A DNA stretch of 64,000 bases from Gallaecimonas xiamenensis 3-C-1. GTDB taxonomy: Bacteria; Pseudomonadota; Gammaproteobacteria; Enterobacterales; Gallaecimonadaceae. A program made the translations under genes and the position numbers. The stretch spans positions 1 to 64,000 of the forward strand of contig NZ_AMRI01000013.1 of assembly GCF_000299915.1 (NCBI RefSeq). Reading direction: 5' to 3'. Below are positions 25,298 to 33,496 of the stretch, in pieces; position 1 is the stretch's first letter, and each line of letters begins with the position of its first letter. The notes under the pieces were generated by a model. That model did not search any database. It worked only from the letters and a program-made list of their open reading frames with translations, and was not told where the DNA came from.

Positions 25298-25429
25298 TGC
25301 CCTGCCTTCATTCCAGCCGTTCAAAGTAAAATCATTGATAAACAATGGTTAACGACACTTTCACCCTTGTCTCAAAAAAAATTTAGAGCAAATACTTCAA
25401 ATCGCTCAAAAAGTGTTGTACCTTGTAAT
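25298..25429. other. AT-rich spacer between spf and the candidate sRNA
   Basis: Notably AT-rich for this genome, with an A8 tract near 25374-25381. It has no ORF and is the likely location of the promoter for the downstream RNA, but I could not assign a -35/-10 pair with confidence (TGTAAT at 25424-25429 is one candidate -10). Confidence 0.4.
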
Positions 25430-25545
25430 TGCTGCATAACCTCATGGCTTGGCAACGAGCCTGTGGTGATTTTCTGCTGACATATTAGCTTCTCCCCCAA
25501 TAAGCTAATATTTCTCGACCGGTGGTTTTACCACCGGTTTTTTTT
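25430..25545 (+). ncRNA. Candidate undescribed small RNA with three stem-loops
   Basis: Three hairpins follow each other. The first is GGCTTG-GCAA-CGAGCC (25446-25461) with a GNRA tetraloop. The second is a perfect 10-bp stem ATATTAGCTT / AAGCTAATAT (25482-25511) presenting a C-rich loop CTCCCCCAAT. The third is an intrinsic terminator ACCGGTGGT / ACCACCGGT with an eight-T tail (25518-25545). No ORF is present, and engB on the other strand has its own terminator further on. A C-rich loop displayed on an AT stem suits pairing with purine-rich ribosome sites. The 5' end is uncertain. I know no named RNA with this sequence. Confidence 0.6.
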
Positions 25546-25565
25546 GTCTGAAATTCAGCACCTTA

Positions 25566-25592
25566 TAAAAAAGGCCCCGCGTGGGGCCTTTT
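25566..25592 (-). terminator. Terminator of engB
   Basis: AAAAGGCCCCACGCGGGGCC on the minus strand is followed by a T-run. It begins two bases after the engB stop. Confidence 0.85.
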
Positions 25593-25593
25593 G

Positions 25594-26247
25594 TCATTGT
25601 TCGGCATCGGTCTCTGGTTCGTCTGGCAACTCGTCGGCCAGGCTCAGCCAGCCGGCCAGGTGACGACGCACCTCATCCAGGCCAAGGCCCCTCAGAGCCG
25701 ATATGGCCATCACCGTCACGTCGCCGCCAAAGGCCAGAGCCGCTTCCCGGCACTGCAGCAGGGTTGTCTTGCGGGCACCGCTCTTGAGCTTGTCGGCCTT
25801 GGTCAGCAGCGCCAGCACCGGCAACCCGGACTCCACCGCCCAGTAGATCAGATCCTGATCAATCTCCTTGAAAGGATGGCGGATATCCATCAGCACCACT
25901 ACACCGCGCAGAGACTCGCGCTTTTCCAGGTACTCGGACAGGCTGGCCTGCCATTTTTCCTTGAGCTCCAAGGGCACCTTGGCAAAGCCGTAACCGGGCA
26001 AGTCCACCAGGCAATGGCGCGGATCGGCCAGGCTAAACAGGTTGATCAGCTGGGTACGGCCCGGGGTCTTGGAGGTACGGGCCAGCTGTTTTTGGCCGGT
26101 AATGGCATTAAGGGCACTGGACTTGCCGGCGTTGGAACGGCCGGCAAAGGCAATTTCCACCCCTTCATTGCGGGGTAGGTGGCGAATATCAGGCGCAGAA
26201 GTGATGAATCTGGCTTGTCGGAAATCGATCTCAGGGGTCGGACGCAT
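25594..26247 (-). CDS. engB: Ribosome biogenesis GTP-binding protein EngB (YihA)
   Basis: 217 residues. G1 is [16 protein letters not shown] (about 33-48), G2 TPGRT, G3 [14 protein letters not shown]4 LLTKADKL and G5 AISALRG. This essential TRAFAC GTPase helps late assembly of the 50S subunit. Its place after polA-spf is conserved across gammaproteobacteria. The C-terminal tail [13 protein letters not shown] is acidic and slightly longer than in E. coli. Confidence 0.96.
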   Translation of the reverse strand: MRPTPEIDFRQARFITSAPDIRHLPRNEGVEIAFAGRSNAGKSSALNAITGQKQLARTSKTPGRTQLINLFSLADPRHCLVDLPGYGFAKVPLELKEKWQASLSEYLEKRESLRGVVVLMDIRHPFKEIDQDLIYWAVESGLPVLALLTKADKLKSGARKTTLLQCREAALAFGGDVTVMAISALRGLGLDEVRRHLAGWLSLADELPDEPETDAEQ

Positions 26248-26305
26248 CAGCTCTCCCGCGCGTAAACTACAGACAAATTGGATTTTTTGTGTACACTACG
26301 AACAA

Positions 26306-26348
26306 CCCTGAACCTAAATTCAGGGCTACCGGACCTGACCGGATCAGG
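26306..26348 (+). other. Two stem-loops in the cytochrome c4 leader
   Basis: CCCTGAA-CCTAAA-TTCAGGG (26306-26325) is followed nine bases later by CCTGA-CCGGA-TCAGG (26334-26348). The stems share CCTGA/TCAGG. They lie about 115 bp upstream of the cytochrome c4 start and have no T-run. They could be mRNA leader structure or tandem operator sites. Confidence 0.4.
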
Positions 26349-26463
26349 TGTTATTGATCGGGTTGCAGCCAGGGACCGCTCGCAGAATTCTAACATGCCT
26401 GGGCGCTCGTGCTATGGGCACGACTCAGCCAGGTACCCGAGCAATACAACCAGTTGGAACGCC

Positions 26464-27087
26464 ATGAAGAAGATTGCACTCGCAGTGATGCTCCTGGCCG
26501 GTACCTCCAGCCCCTTGTTCGCCCAGGGCGACGCCGAGGCAGGCAAGGCAAAATCTGCCGTTTGTGCCGCCTGTCACGGACCTGACGGCAACAGCCCGGT
26601 AGGCATGTACCCCCGCATTGCCGGCCAACACGCCAGCTACATCCTCAAACAGCTCCAAGACCTGAAACTGGGCATGACCTCAGGTGGCAAGGAAGGGCGC
26701 TATGACCCCGTCATGAGCTCCATGGCCGCCCCCCTGTCCGACCAGGATATGGAAGATCTGGCGGCCTACTACGCCAGCCAGACCATGACCATGGGGGCCA
26801 CCCCAGAAAGCGTGGTGGATACCGGCCACAAGCTGTTTATGGGTGGCAACCTCGAAAAAGGCATACCCGCCTGTACCGCCTGCCACGGCCCCAGAGGCGA
26901 CGGCCATAGCCTGGCCCGCTACCCCGACATCTCCGGCCAGCATCCAGAGTACATCAAGAGCCAGTTGGAAAAATTCCGCGCCGGCCAGCGGGCCAACGAC
27001 CCCAACGGCATGATGCGCGATGTGGCGGCGAAACTCAGCGATAACGACATAGAACTGCTGTCAAAATACCTGACCGGGCTGCATTAA
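26464..27087 (+). CDS. Periplasmic dihaem cytochrome c4
   Basis: 207 residues from the ATG at 26464. A signal peptide (MKKIALAVMLLAGTSSPLFA) is followed by two homologous class I cytochrome c domains. The haem sites are CAACH (about residue 38) and CTACH (about residue 138), each followed by conserved ISGQH/IAGQH segments and a Met ligand (MSSMAAPLSD; MMRDVAAKLSD). Cytochrome c4 passes electrons to terminal oxidases. The engB-cytochrome c4 neighbourhood is the same in many gammaproteobacteria such as Pseudomonas. A good terminator follows at 27107. Confidence 0.93.
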   Translation: MKKIALAVMLLAGTSSPLFAQGDAEAGKAKSAVCAACHGPDGNSPVGMYPRIAGQHASYILKQLQDLKLGMTSGGKEGRYDPVMSSMAAPLSDQDMEDLAAYYASQTMTMGATPESVVDTGHKLFMGGNLEKGIPACTACHGPRGDGHSLARYPDISGQHPEYIKSQLEKFRAGQRANDPNGMMRDVAAKLSDNDIELLSKYLTGLH

Positions 27088-27106
27088 GGGATTTGAAAGC
27101 GGATGA

Positions 27107-27131
27107 AAAGGCACCAGTTGGTGCCTTTTTT
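27107..27131 (+). terminator. Terminator of the cytochrome c4 gene
   Basis: AAAGGCACC-AGTT-GGTGCC is followed by six T. Confidence 0.9.
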
Positions 27132-27190
27132 GATAACTGTGATCGAGCACGGAATTTTGGCAATACATTAACAAAATGGCTGCAGAAAGG

Positions 27191-27219
27191 TTGCACCACC
27201 GGGTGGGCGGGAGTAACTT
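27191..27219 (+). promoter_or_regulatory. Candidate promoter of the Csr RNA
   Basis: TTGCAC (27191-27196), a 17-bp spacer and TAACTT (27214-27219) place the start near 27226-27227, where GTCG resembles the 5' end of E. coli CsrB. It is weak in the -10. I found no clear UvrY/GacA palindrome upstream. Confidence 0.45.
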
Positions 27220-27226
27220 CACCGAC

Positions 27227-27560
27227 GTCGCAAGGTTTGCAGGGTTGCCCACGGCACGGGCGCCCAAACGAAGGAAACGGTAATAAGGTCAGGAAGGCCA
27301 AGCATCGACAAACCTGTGGGAAAAGCGCTAATCAACCGAGAAAAAAGGGGTAAGGCGACCATGAAGGTCCCAAGCCTCCAAGGATGAAAAAGAAAGCGCC
27401 AGGATCGGCGTAAAAATAATAACCATGCAAGGATAGCTGGCAAAAAAAAGATGGAAGCCCGTTAGACCGAAAAAAAACAATAACGGTCGTATACGATGGG
27501 AGACGTGTCAACTTTCGACACAAGGGATAAGGCGATCGCATCAGCATCGCCTTTTTCTTT
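27227..27560 (+). ncRNA. csrB: CsrB/CsrC-family CsrA-sequestering RNA
   Basis: About 334 nt without a credible ORF. It carries nine GGA motifs (starting at 27273, 27292, 27319, 27382, 27402, 27431, 27453, 27499 and 27525), several in hairpin loops, for example CGCC-AGGAT-CGGCG near 27397-27410. The stretch GGTCAGGAAGGCCA (27287-27300) is identical to one in E. coli CsrB. It ends with the terminator GGCGAT / ATCGCC plus T-run. Such RNAs titrate the translation regulator CsrA downstream of the BarA/UvrY (GacS/GacA) system. Its place between engB and yihI is where E. coli keeps csrC. Confidence 0.87.
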
Positions 27561-27588
27561 ATCCAGCGCTCCCGTAGAATAAGCCCCC

Positions 27589-28221
27589 ATGCACCCATGT
27601 CCCCTCTGTAACGGTACCCTGGCGCCCTTTGGTGCCGACCGCCGACGCCCTTATTTTCGATGTGCACATTGTGCCCTGGTCTCAACGGACCCGGGTTGCC
27701 ACCTCGATGCCGGCGCAGAGAAGGCCCTGTACGACATCCACGACAACCAGCTGGACGACCCGGGTTACCGGCGTTTCCTGTCGCGCCTGACCGGGCCATT
27801 GCTGGCCAGGTTGGCACCAGGCAGCCAAGGCCTGGACTTTGGCTGCGGCCCTGGCCCGGCGTTGGCCGCCATGTTGACCGAGGCGGGCATGCAGATGCGG
27901 CTCTACGATCCCTACTATGCACCGGACCCAACAGCGCTGGCGCAACAGTACGATTTTGTGACCTGCACCGAAGTGGTGGAACACTTCAACCACCCGGCGG
28001 ACAGCTGGGCCAGGCTGGCCGGCCTGGTCAAGACTGGCGGCTGGCTGGGGGTGATGACCAAACTGGTAATAGACCAGGACCGTTTTGCCAACTGGCACTA
28101 CAAAAATGACCCCACCCATGTGAGCTTCCACAGTGAAGCTACCTTTGCCTGGTTGGCCGAGCGCTTCGGCTTTATCTGGCAGCGGGTGGATACCGATGTG
28201 ATCCTGCTGCAAAAAAGGTAG
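27589..28221 (+). CDS. Zinc-ribbon class I SAM methyltransferase
   Basis: 210 residues. A small N-terminal zinc ribbon has CPLC (residues 4-7) and CAHC (about 26-29). The methyltransferase core follows: motif I QGLDFGCGPGPALAA (about 79-93), the acidic MRLYDPYYAP, and motif II FVTCTEVVEHFNHP, then LKTGGWLGVMT-like motif III. This layout is found in many predicted methyltransferases next to yihI in related genera; the substrate is unknown. It starts about 30 bp after the Csr RNA terminator. Confidence 0.8.
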   Translation: MHPCPLCNGTLAPFGADRRRPYFRCAHCALVSTDPGCHLDAGAEKALYDIHDNQLDDPGYRRFLSRLTGPLLARLAPGSQGLDFGCGPGPALAAMLTEAGMQMRLYDPYYAPDPTALAQQYDFVTCTEVVEHFNHPADSWARLAGLVKTGGWLGVMTKLVIDQDRFANWHYKNDPTHVSFHSEATFAWLAERFGFIWQRVDTDVILLQKR

Positions 28222-28227
28222 GCAGAG

Positions 28228-28746
28228 ATGACCCGAATTAAGAAGACCCGCGCCCCGGGTAAACTGGGCGCTTCCAAGAAAGTCGATACCGGCAACACCA
28301 AGCTGAGCACCGCCAAGGGCAAACGCCACAAGGCCGGTAACAAATCCGGCAGCCGCCAGGCGGTAGCCGGCGCCAGCACCGGCAACGGCGGTCGCAAGGG
28401 CGGCCAGGGCAAGGACCAGCGCCTGGGTTCCACCAAGCCGGTAGCCCTGGTCAGCCCCCAGGCTGCGGCGCCGGCCGCCAAGAAAGCCAAGGCGCCCAAG
28501 CAAGCCAAACCCGAGCTGGATCTGGTGGCCCAGGCCGCCCTGCTGGAAAACCTGGAGAACGACGAGCGGCTGAACGCCCTGCTGGACCGCCTGGACGAAG
28601 GCCAATTCCTTAGCAGCGAGGAAGAGCAGTACGTCGAAGAGATGACCACCAAGATCGAACAGCTGATGACCGCCCTTGGCATCACCGATGACGAAGACGA
28701 ACTGATCGACGACATCGACTGGGATGACGAGGAAGAGCCGGCATGA
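28228..28746 (+). CDS. yihI: Der GTPase-activating protein YihI
   Basis: 172 residues. The N-terminal 90 are strongly basic (MTRIKKTRAPGKLGASKK), the C-terminal part strongly acidic (TDDEDELIDDIDWDDEEE). This polarity and the conserved LLENLENDERLNALLDRLDEG helix define YihI, which stimulates the GTPase of Der (EngA) and slows 50S maturation. Six bases separate it from the methyltransferase, and its last codon overlaps the next gene by 4 bp. Confidence 0.93.
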   Translation: MTRIKKTRAPGKLGASKKVDTGNTKLSTAKGKRHKAGNKSGSRQAVAGASTGNGGRKGGQGKDQRLGSTKPVALVSPQAAAPAAKKAKAPKQAKPELDLVAQAALLENLENDERLNALLDRLDEGQFLSSEEEQYVEEMTTKIEQLMTALGITDDEDELIDDIDWDDEEEPA

Positions 28747-29183
28747 GTGCCTGGACCATAGCAGCCGTTATCGGTGCCCTGATCGTCGTCGCCCTGGCTT
28801 TCTACGCCGGCAAGCTGCTGTTCATGGTCAAGGCCCAGCGCCAAAAGGAAGAGGCCTTCCTGGCCGAGCACAACCAGAAGCTGGAAAAAAGCATCCGCAT
28901 CATCGCGGCGGCCATGCTCGAGGACCAGTGCGAGCTGTCCGAAGGGGTGATCCGCATCCGGGTACTGATGGACCACCTGCTGCCCTACCAGGCCTACGGT
29001 GACCGCTTCCCGGCCCTGTTCGACCTCTATGAGCGGGTCAAGGACCTGCCCACCCATGAGGCCCGCCAGGCTCAGGACAAAAAGGAAAGGCGCCGCCAGG
29101 ACCGGGAAAGGGAAGGCTGGGAGCGGGAGCTGGCCGACGCCATCAAGGCCGAAGCCGCCCAGCTCAAGGACTTTCGTCATTGA
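28743..29183 (+). CDS. DUF2489 family membrane-anchored protein
   Basis: 146 residues. One N-terminal membrane helix (AAVIGALIVVALAFYAGKLLF) is followed by a charged, probably coiled-coil cytoplasmic domain with EDQCELSEGVIRIRVLMDHL and a very basic RRRQDRERE stretch. The pattern is DUF2489, a gene regularly found directly after yihI in Vibrio- and Shewanella-like genomes. No function is known to me. The ATGA overlap with yihI shows translational coupling. Confidence 0.8.
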   Translation: MSAWTIAAVIGALIVVALAFYAGKLLFMVKAQRQKEEAFLAEHNQKLEKSIRIIAAAMLEDQCELSEGVIRIRVLMDHLLPYQAYGDRFPALFDLYERVKDLPTHEARQAQDKKERRRQDREREGWERELADAIKAEAAQLKDFRH

Positions 29184-29207
29184 GTCAGATCAAGGGACCT
29201 TGAGCCG

Positions 29208-29238
29208 GAGGGCGCCATAATGGCGCCCTCTTTGCTTT
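29208..29238 (+). terminator. Terminator after the yihI-DUF2489 operon
   Basis: GAGGGCGCCA / TGGCGCCCTC with a short T-containing tail. Confidence 0.65.
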
Positions 29239-29251
29239 GTGGAGCCCGGCC

Positions 29252-30610
29252 GTGCACTTCGACCCTGAGCTTATCCGCCGCTATGACATGGCGGCCCCCC
29301 GCTACACCTCCTACCCCACGGCCCTGAGCTTCACCGAAGCGGTCAGGGGCGACCAATGGCGTACCGCCGTGCAGCAGGCCCGCTCCCGTAAACTCAGCCT
29401 TTATGTGCACATCCCCTTCTGCCGGGAGCTCTGCTACTACTGCGGTTGCAACAAGGTGGTGACCCGCCACGGCCACAAGGCCGATACCTACCTGGATCAC
29501 CTGGCCAAGGAAATCGCCTACCAGGCGCCCCTGTTCGCCGACTTTGAGGTGCAGCACCTGCACCTGGGGGGCGGCACCCCCACCTTCCTGGACCAGGCCC
29601 AGATGACCCGGCTGATGACCCTGCTCAAGGGCCATTTTCGCTTTGCCCCGGCCTTCCACGGCGCCATCGAAGTAGACCCCAGGGCCCTGGCCGTCAAAGA
29701 CCTCGACTGGTTGGCGGCCCTGGGCTTTAACCGCCTGTCCATGGGCGCCCAGGACTTCAATCCCAGGGTGCAGCAGGCCATCAACCGGGTGCAGAGTACC
29801 GAGCACCTGACCGCACTGATGGCCAGGGCCCGCCAGTTGGGCTTTGGTTCCATCAACCTGGACTTCATCTACGGCCTGCCGTTCCAGGACGCCGCCAGCT
29901 TCCGCCAGACCCTGGACCAAGCCCTGGCCCTGGCGCCGGACCGCTTCTCCATCTTCAACTATGCCCACCTGCCGGAGCGTTTTGCCGCCCAGCGCAAGAT
30001 CAAGGACGACAGCCTGCCGGCCCCCGCCGAGAAGCTGCGCATGCTGGGGGGCGCCATAGGCCAGCTGACCGAGGCCGGTTACGCCTTTATCGGCATGGAC
30101 CACTTCGCCCGCCAGGACGATGAACTGGCCCTGGCCCAGCGCCAGGGCCGCCTGCACCGCAACTTCCAGGGCTATACCACAGACGGGGACTGCGAGCTTT
30201 TGGCCCTGGGGGCCTCGGCCATCAGCCAGGTGGGGGGGCTGTACGTACAGAACGAGAAGGACTTGCGGGCCTACCAGCAGGCCACGGCCGAGCATGGCCA
30301 TGCCAGGGTCAAGGGGTACCAGATGAGCGACGACGACAAGGTGCGCGCCGCGGCCATCGGCGCCCTTTTGTGCAACTTTCGCCTGGACTGGCCCAAGCTG
30401 GACCAGGCCTTCGGCATCGACAGCCGCGCCTATTTCGGCGAAGACCGCCAGCTGCTGGCACCCTTTATTCAAGACGGCCTGGTGCATGAAGACGAGCAGG
30501 GCCTGACGGTCACCGAACAGGGGCGGCTGTTGGTGCGCACCATCGCCACCGCCTTTGACAGCCACCTGCGCCGCCAGGTGCGCCAACACCGCTTTTCCCG
30601 GGTGATATGA
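29252..30610 (+). CDS. hemN: Oxygen-independent coproporphyrinogen III dehydrogenase HemN
   Basis: 452 residues. A GTG at 29252 with GGAG seven bases upstream is preferred over a TTG at 29237. It is a radical-SAM enzyme that decarboxylates coproporphyrinogen III to protoporphyrinogen IX without oxygen. The N-terminus keeps YDMAAPRYTSYPTAL of true HemN. The cluster motif is CRELCYYCGC (CX3CX2CXC), followed by HLHLGGGTPTFL and GFNRLSMGAQDF. These features separate it from HemW. Its neighbourhood after yihI is the same in E. coli. Confidence 0.96.
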   Translation: MHFDPELIRRYDMAAPRYTSYPTALSFTEAVRGDQWRTAVQQARSRKLSLYVHIPFCRELCYYCGCNKVVTRHGHKADTYLDHLAKEIAYQAPLFADFEVQHLHLGGGTPTFLDQAQMTRLMTLLKGHFRFAPAFHGAIEVDPRALAVKDLDWLAALGFNRLSMGAQDFNPRVQQAINRVQSTEHLTALMARARQLGFGSINLDFIYGLPFQDAASFRQTLDQALALAPDRFSIFNYAHLPERFAAQRKIKDDSLPAPAEKLRMLGGAIGQLTEAGYAFIGMDHFARQDDELALAQRQGRLHRNFQGYTTDGDCELLALGASAISQVGGLYVQNEKDLRAYQQATAEHGHARVKGYQMSDDDKVRAAAIGALLCNFRLDWPKLDQAFGIDSRAYFGEDRQLLAPFIQDGLVHEDEQGLTVTEQGRLLVRTIATAFDSHLRRQVRQHRFSRVI

Positions 30611-30632
30611 AAAAGGGCCTGGCGGCCCTTTG
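30611..30632. terminator. Bidirectional terminator between hemN and add
   Basis: AAAGGGCC-TGGC-GGCCCTTT; the minus strand has the better T-run and serves add. Confidence 0.75.
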
Positions 30633-31631
30633 TTACTGCTTGGCGCTGATCAGCGCCTTTTTGTCCGCCTCGCTCAGGAAGCTCATGGCCAGGCCATGGC
30701 GCTGGCAGGCGTGGATCTGTTCCAGGCTGAGCCCGGCCTTGGGAGCCGCCACCTGGTATTCGTAGTCCAGCTCCACGGCGCTGACGCCGGGGTCGTCGGT
30801 GTTGAGGCTGACGGCGATGCCGCTGGCCAGGAAGGTGCGGATGGGGTGCACCTCATAGCTGGCCACGGTGGAGGTGTGGATATTGGAGGTCAGGCAGGAC
30901 TCGATGCCGATACCCTGCTCGGCCAGGTAGGCCAGCAGCTTGGGATCTTCCACCGCCTTGACGCCGTGGCCGATACGCACGGCCCCCAGCTCACGCAGGG
31001 CATGCCAGACCGACTCCGGGCCGGCTGCCTCACCGGCGTGAACGCTGACCTTGAGGCCGGCGTCCTGCACCTGGCGAAAATGCGGCTCGTACAGGGGGCC
31101 GGGAAAGCCCAGCTCGTCGCCGGCCAGGTCCACCGCCACTACCTTGTCCCTGTTGGCCAGTATGGCGTCCAGTTCCCGCTGGCACTGGGCGGTGCCGAAG
31201 GTGCGGCTCATGATGCCAATCAGGTTGGTCTTGACGCCAAAATCCTTGCTGCCCGCCGCCACGCCGGCGGCCACCGCTTCCACCACCCCATGGGGATCCA
31301 GGCCATGGCTCATGGCCATGTACCAGGGGCTGAAACGCAGTTCGGTGTAGTCAATGCCGACCCGGGCCGCGTCTTCGACGTTTTCATAGGCCACCCGGTA
31401 GCAGGCGTCGTAGTCCCCCAACACCTTGACCATCCAGTCCAGTTTGGCCAGGAAGGCCACCAGGCTGGGCTCGTTCTCAATTACATGCACATAAGGCTTC
31501 ATGCCCGCTTCGTCCTGGGCCGGCAAGCTGACGTTAAAGCGACGGGCCAGGTCGATGATGGTGCCCAGGCGCACGTTGCCGTCCAGGTGCCGGTGGATAT
31601 CCACCAAGGGGAAAGTCTTATCAATCATCAC
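30633..31631 (-). CDS. add: Adenosine deaminase
   Basis: 332 residues. The metal site is complete: [10 protein letters not shown] (about 10-19, HxH), [14 protein letters not shown] with the third His and the catalytic Glu of [12 protein letters not shown], and NTDDPGVS with the metal Asp. It converts adenosine (and deoxyadenosine) to inosine in purine salvage. The [12 protein letters not shown] segment is typical of bacterial Add rather than adenine deaminase. The start has two ATG codons in tandem (31631 and 31628). Confidence 0.95.
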   Translation of the reverse strand: MMIDKTFPLVDIHRHLDGNVRLGTIIDLARRFNVSLPAQDEAGMKPYVHVIENEPSLVAFLAKLDWMVKVLGDYDACYRVAYENVEDAARVGIDYTELRFSPWYMAMSHGLDPHGVVEAVAAGVAAGSKDFGVKTNLIGIMSRTFGTAQCQRELDAILANRDKVVAVDLAGDELGFPGPLYEPHFRQVQDAGLKVSVHAGEAAGPESVWHALRELGAVRIGHGVKAVEDPKLLAYLAEQGIGIESCLTSNIHTSTVASYEVHPIRTFLASGIAVSLNTDDPGVSAVELDYEYQVAAPKAGLSLEQIHACQRHGLAMSFLSEADKKALISAKQ

Positions 31632-31670
31632 GGGTATCCGCTTATGCTCTAGTTAGACACAGTGTAACGG

Positions 31671-32474
31671 ATGCCCTTTATGAGCCACAGCGCCTGCTTC
31701 AGTTATTGCCTTGGAGATCGCTTCGATCTGGATATTTTGCCACCGCTGTTGGCTGCCGAGGGCCATGTGCTGCGGATCAAGGACGCCTTGCAGGTACAAC
31801 TGGCCAGCGGCCTGGTGTTTGCCTTCGACTACGGGGTACTGGTGTGCTGGGGCCTGGACAGGGACGCCAGCCAGGCCCTTTGCCAGCGCCTGCAAAAGGC
31901 GGTGCAGGGGCCCATCAAGGCGACGGTGGACGAAATCAGCTTTGCCACCAACAGCCAGCTCGACCGGCTCCATATCCAGCACGACCACTTCCAGTTCCCC
32001 ACCGACGCGCCCCTGGCCAAGCTGGCGGTCAGCCACGCCCTGGCCCAATCGGTCAAGCTGGAGGCCTTCGAAGAACAGGTGGTGGCCAATATCCGCGACA
32101 CCTCGGCCATTCCCGAGACCCTGGCCGCCAAGGGCAAAATCCGCCTGCCAAGGCGGCGCCTGGCCATTCTGCGCGGCCGCCTCTACCTGGCCAAGAGCCG
32201 GGTTAACCTGCATTTTGACCTGTTGGACAAGCCCGACTTCTTCTGGGACCACACCGAGCTGGACCCTTACTACGATCTGAGCCGCGCCAACCAGGAGCTG
32301 GACAGCCGCCTGACCATCCTTAACAAGCGGCTGGAGGTGATAGGGGAACTGCTGGAGATCCTGGCGGACGAGGAGCACCACAAGCATTCGAGCTTTCTCG
32401 AATGGATCATCATCTGGCTGATCAGCATCGAGATCCTCATCTTTATCTTCCACGACTACCTGGGCTGGTTCTGA
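31671..32474 (+). CDS. RMD1/YagE family (DUF155) membrane protein
   Basis: 267 residues. The DUF155 core (about 45-230) includes LVFAFDYGVLVCWGL, the FEEQVVANIRDTSAIPETLA helix, RRRLAILRGRLYLAKSRVNL and FFWDHTELDPYYDLSR. A C-terminal membrane helix (WIIIWLISIEILIFIFHDYLG) follows. Yeast Rmd1 relatives sit in mitochondria and are linked to translation; bacterial function is unknown. It precedes epmA by 34 bp, an interesting hint towards translation. ATG 31680 is an alternative start. Confidence 0.8.
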   Translation: MPFMSHSACFSYCLGDRFDLDILPPLLAAEGHVLRIKDALQVQLASGLVFAFDYGVLVCWGLDRDASQALCQRLQKAVQGPIKATVDEISFATNSQLDRLHIQHDHFQFPTDAPLAKLAVSHALAQSVKLEAFEEQVVANIRDTSAIPETLAAKGKIRLPRRRLAILRGRLYLAKSRVNLHFDLLDKPDFFWDHTELDPYYDLSRANQELDSRLTILNKRLEVIGELLEILADEEHHKHSSFLEWIIIWLISIEILIFIFHDYLGWF

Positions 32475-32508
32475 TGCGCTATCTTGTGCGCCCCCAAGGA
32501 GGCCCTCG

Positions 32509-33489
32509 ATGATAGACAACCACTGGCAACCCCAATGCAGCCTGGACGCCCTTAAGCGCCGGGCCCGGCTCTTTGCCGATATCCGCGCCTTTTTTGCCGC
32601 CCGCCAGGTACTGGAAGTGGACACCCCGGTATTGTCGCAAGGCAGCATCTCCGACCCCCACATCGAGGTGATGACCAGCACCTACACCGGTCCCCTGGCC
32701 CCAGAAGGCCTGACCCTCTACCTGCAGACCTCCCCGGAATTTGCCATGAAAAGGCTGCTGGCGGCCGGCTCCGGCTGCATTTACCAGCTGGGCAAGGTGT
32801 TTCGCAACGAGGAAGCCGGCCGGCGCCACAACAGCGAGTTCTGCATGCTGGAGTGGTATCGCCTGGGCTTTGACCACCACCAGCTGATGGACGAGATCCG
32901 CGACCTGCTGGTGGCGGTGGCGGGCCTGGATGCGGCCAGCATCGAAAAGGTCAGCTACCTGGAGGCCTTCCAGCGCACCCTGGGCATCAACCCCCACACC
33001 GCCAGCCTCGAGCAGCTACAGGCCCTGGCCCAGCAGCACGCCCATTACGGCCAGACCGAGACCGACCGGGATACCCTGCTGAACCTGCTGGTAAGCTTTG
33101 TTATCGAACCCAGCCTGGGCCTGGCAGGGCCGAGCTTCCTGTACGACTACCCCGCCAGCCAGGCGGCCCTGGCCCGCACCACCAAAGACGCCCAGGGCCA
33201 CGCCGTGGCCTGCCGCTTCGAGCTTTTTATCAAAGGGGTAGAGCTGGCTAACGGCTACTTTGAATTGACCGATGGCGCCGAGCAGCGCCGCCGTTTGCTG
33301 GCGGACGGGGAAAGCCGCCGGGCCCTTGGCCGGCCCTATAACAACCCGGACCTGCGCCTGGCAGACGCCTTGGAAGCCGGCCTGCCGGACTGCGCCGGCG
33401 TGGCCCTGGGAGTGGACAGGTTGCTGATGGTGATCCTGGGGGCTAAGGACATCAGCCAGGTGATGCCCTTTAGCCTGGCCCGGGCCTGA
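32509..33489 (+). CDS. epmA: EF-P lysine lysyltransferase EpmA (PoxA/GenX)
   Basis: 326 residues, a class II lysyl-tRNA synthetase-like enzyme without the anticodon domain. Motif 2 is GKVFRNEEAGRRHNSEFCMLEWY, shown here as FRNEEAGRRHNSEF at about 103-116, and motif 3 is GVALGVDRLLMVILGA near the end. It attaches (R)-beta-lysine to elongation factor P so that ribosomes pass polyproline stretches. The AAGGAGG site before the ATG is strong. EpmB and EF-P genes are not in the window. Confidence 0.95.
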   Translation: MIDNHWQPQCSLDALKRRARLFADIRAFFAARQVLEVDTPVLSQGSISDPHIEVMTSTYTGPLAPEGLTLYLQTSPEFAMKRLLAAGSGCIYQLGKVFRNEEAGRRHNSEFCMLEWYRLGFDHHQLMDEIRDLLVAVAGLDAASIEKVSYLEAFQRTLGINPHTASLEQLQALAQQHAHYGQTETDRDTLLNLLVSFVIEPSLGLAGPSFLYDYPASQAALARTTKDAQGHAVACRFELFIKGVELANGYFELTDGAEQRRRLLADGESRRALGRPYNNPDLRLADALEAGLPDCAGVALGVDRLLMVILGAKDISQVMPFSLARA

Positions 33490-33496
33490 GCCCGGC

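Noticed and set aside
27093-27353. 86-aa open frame over the Csr RNA start
   Set aside because: It runs across the cytochrome c4 terminator and the RNA; no ribosome site or homology.
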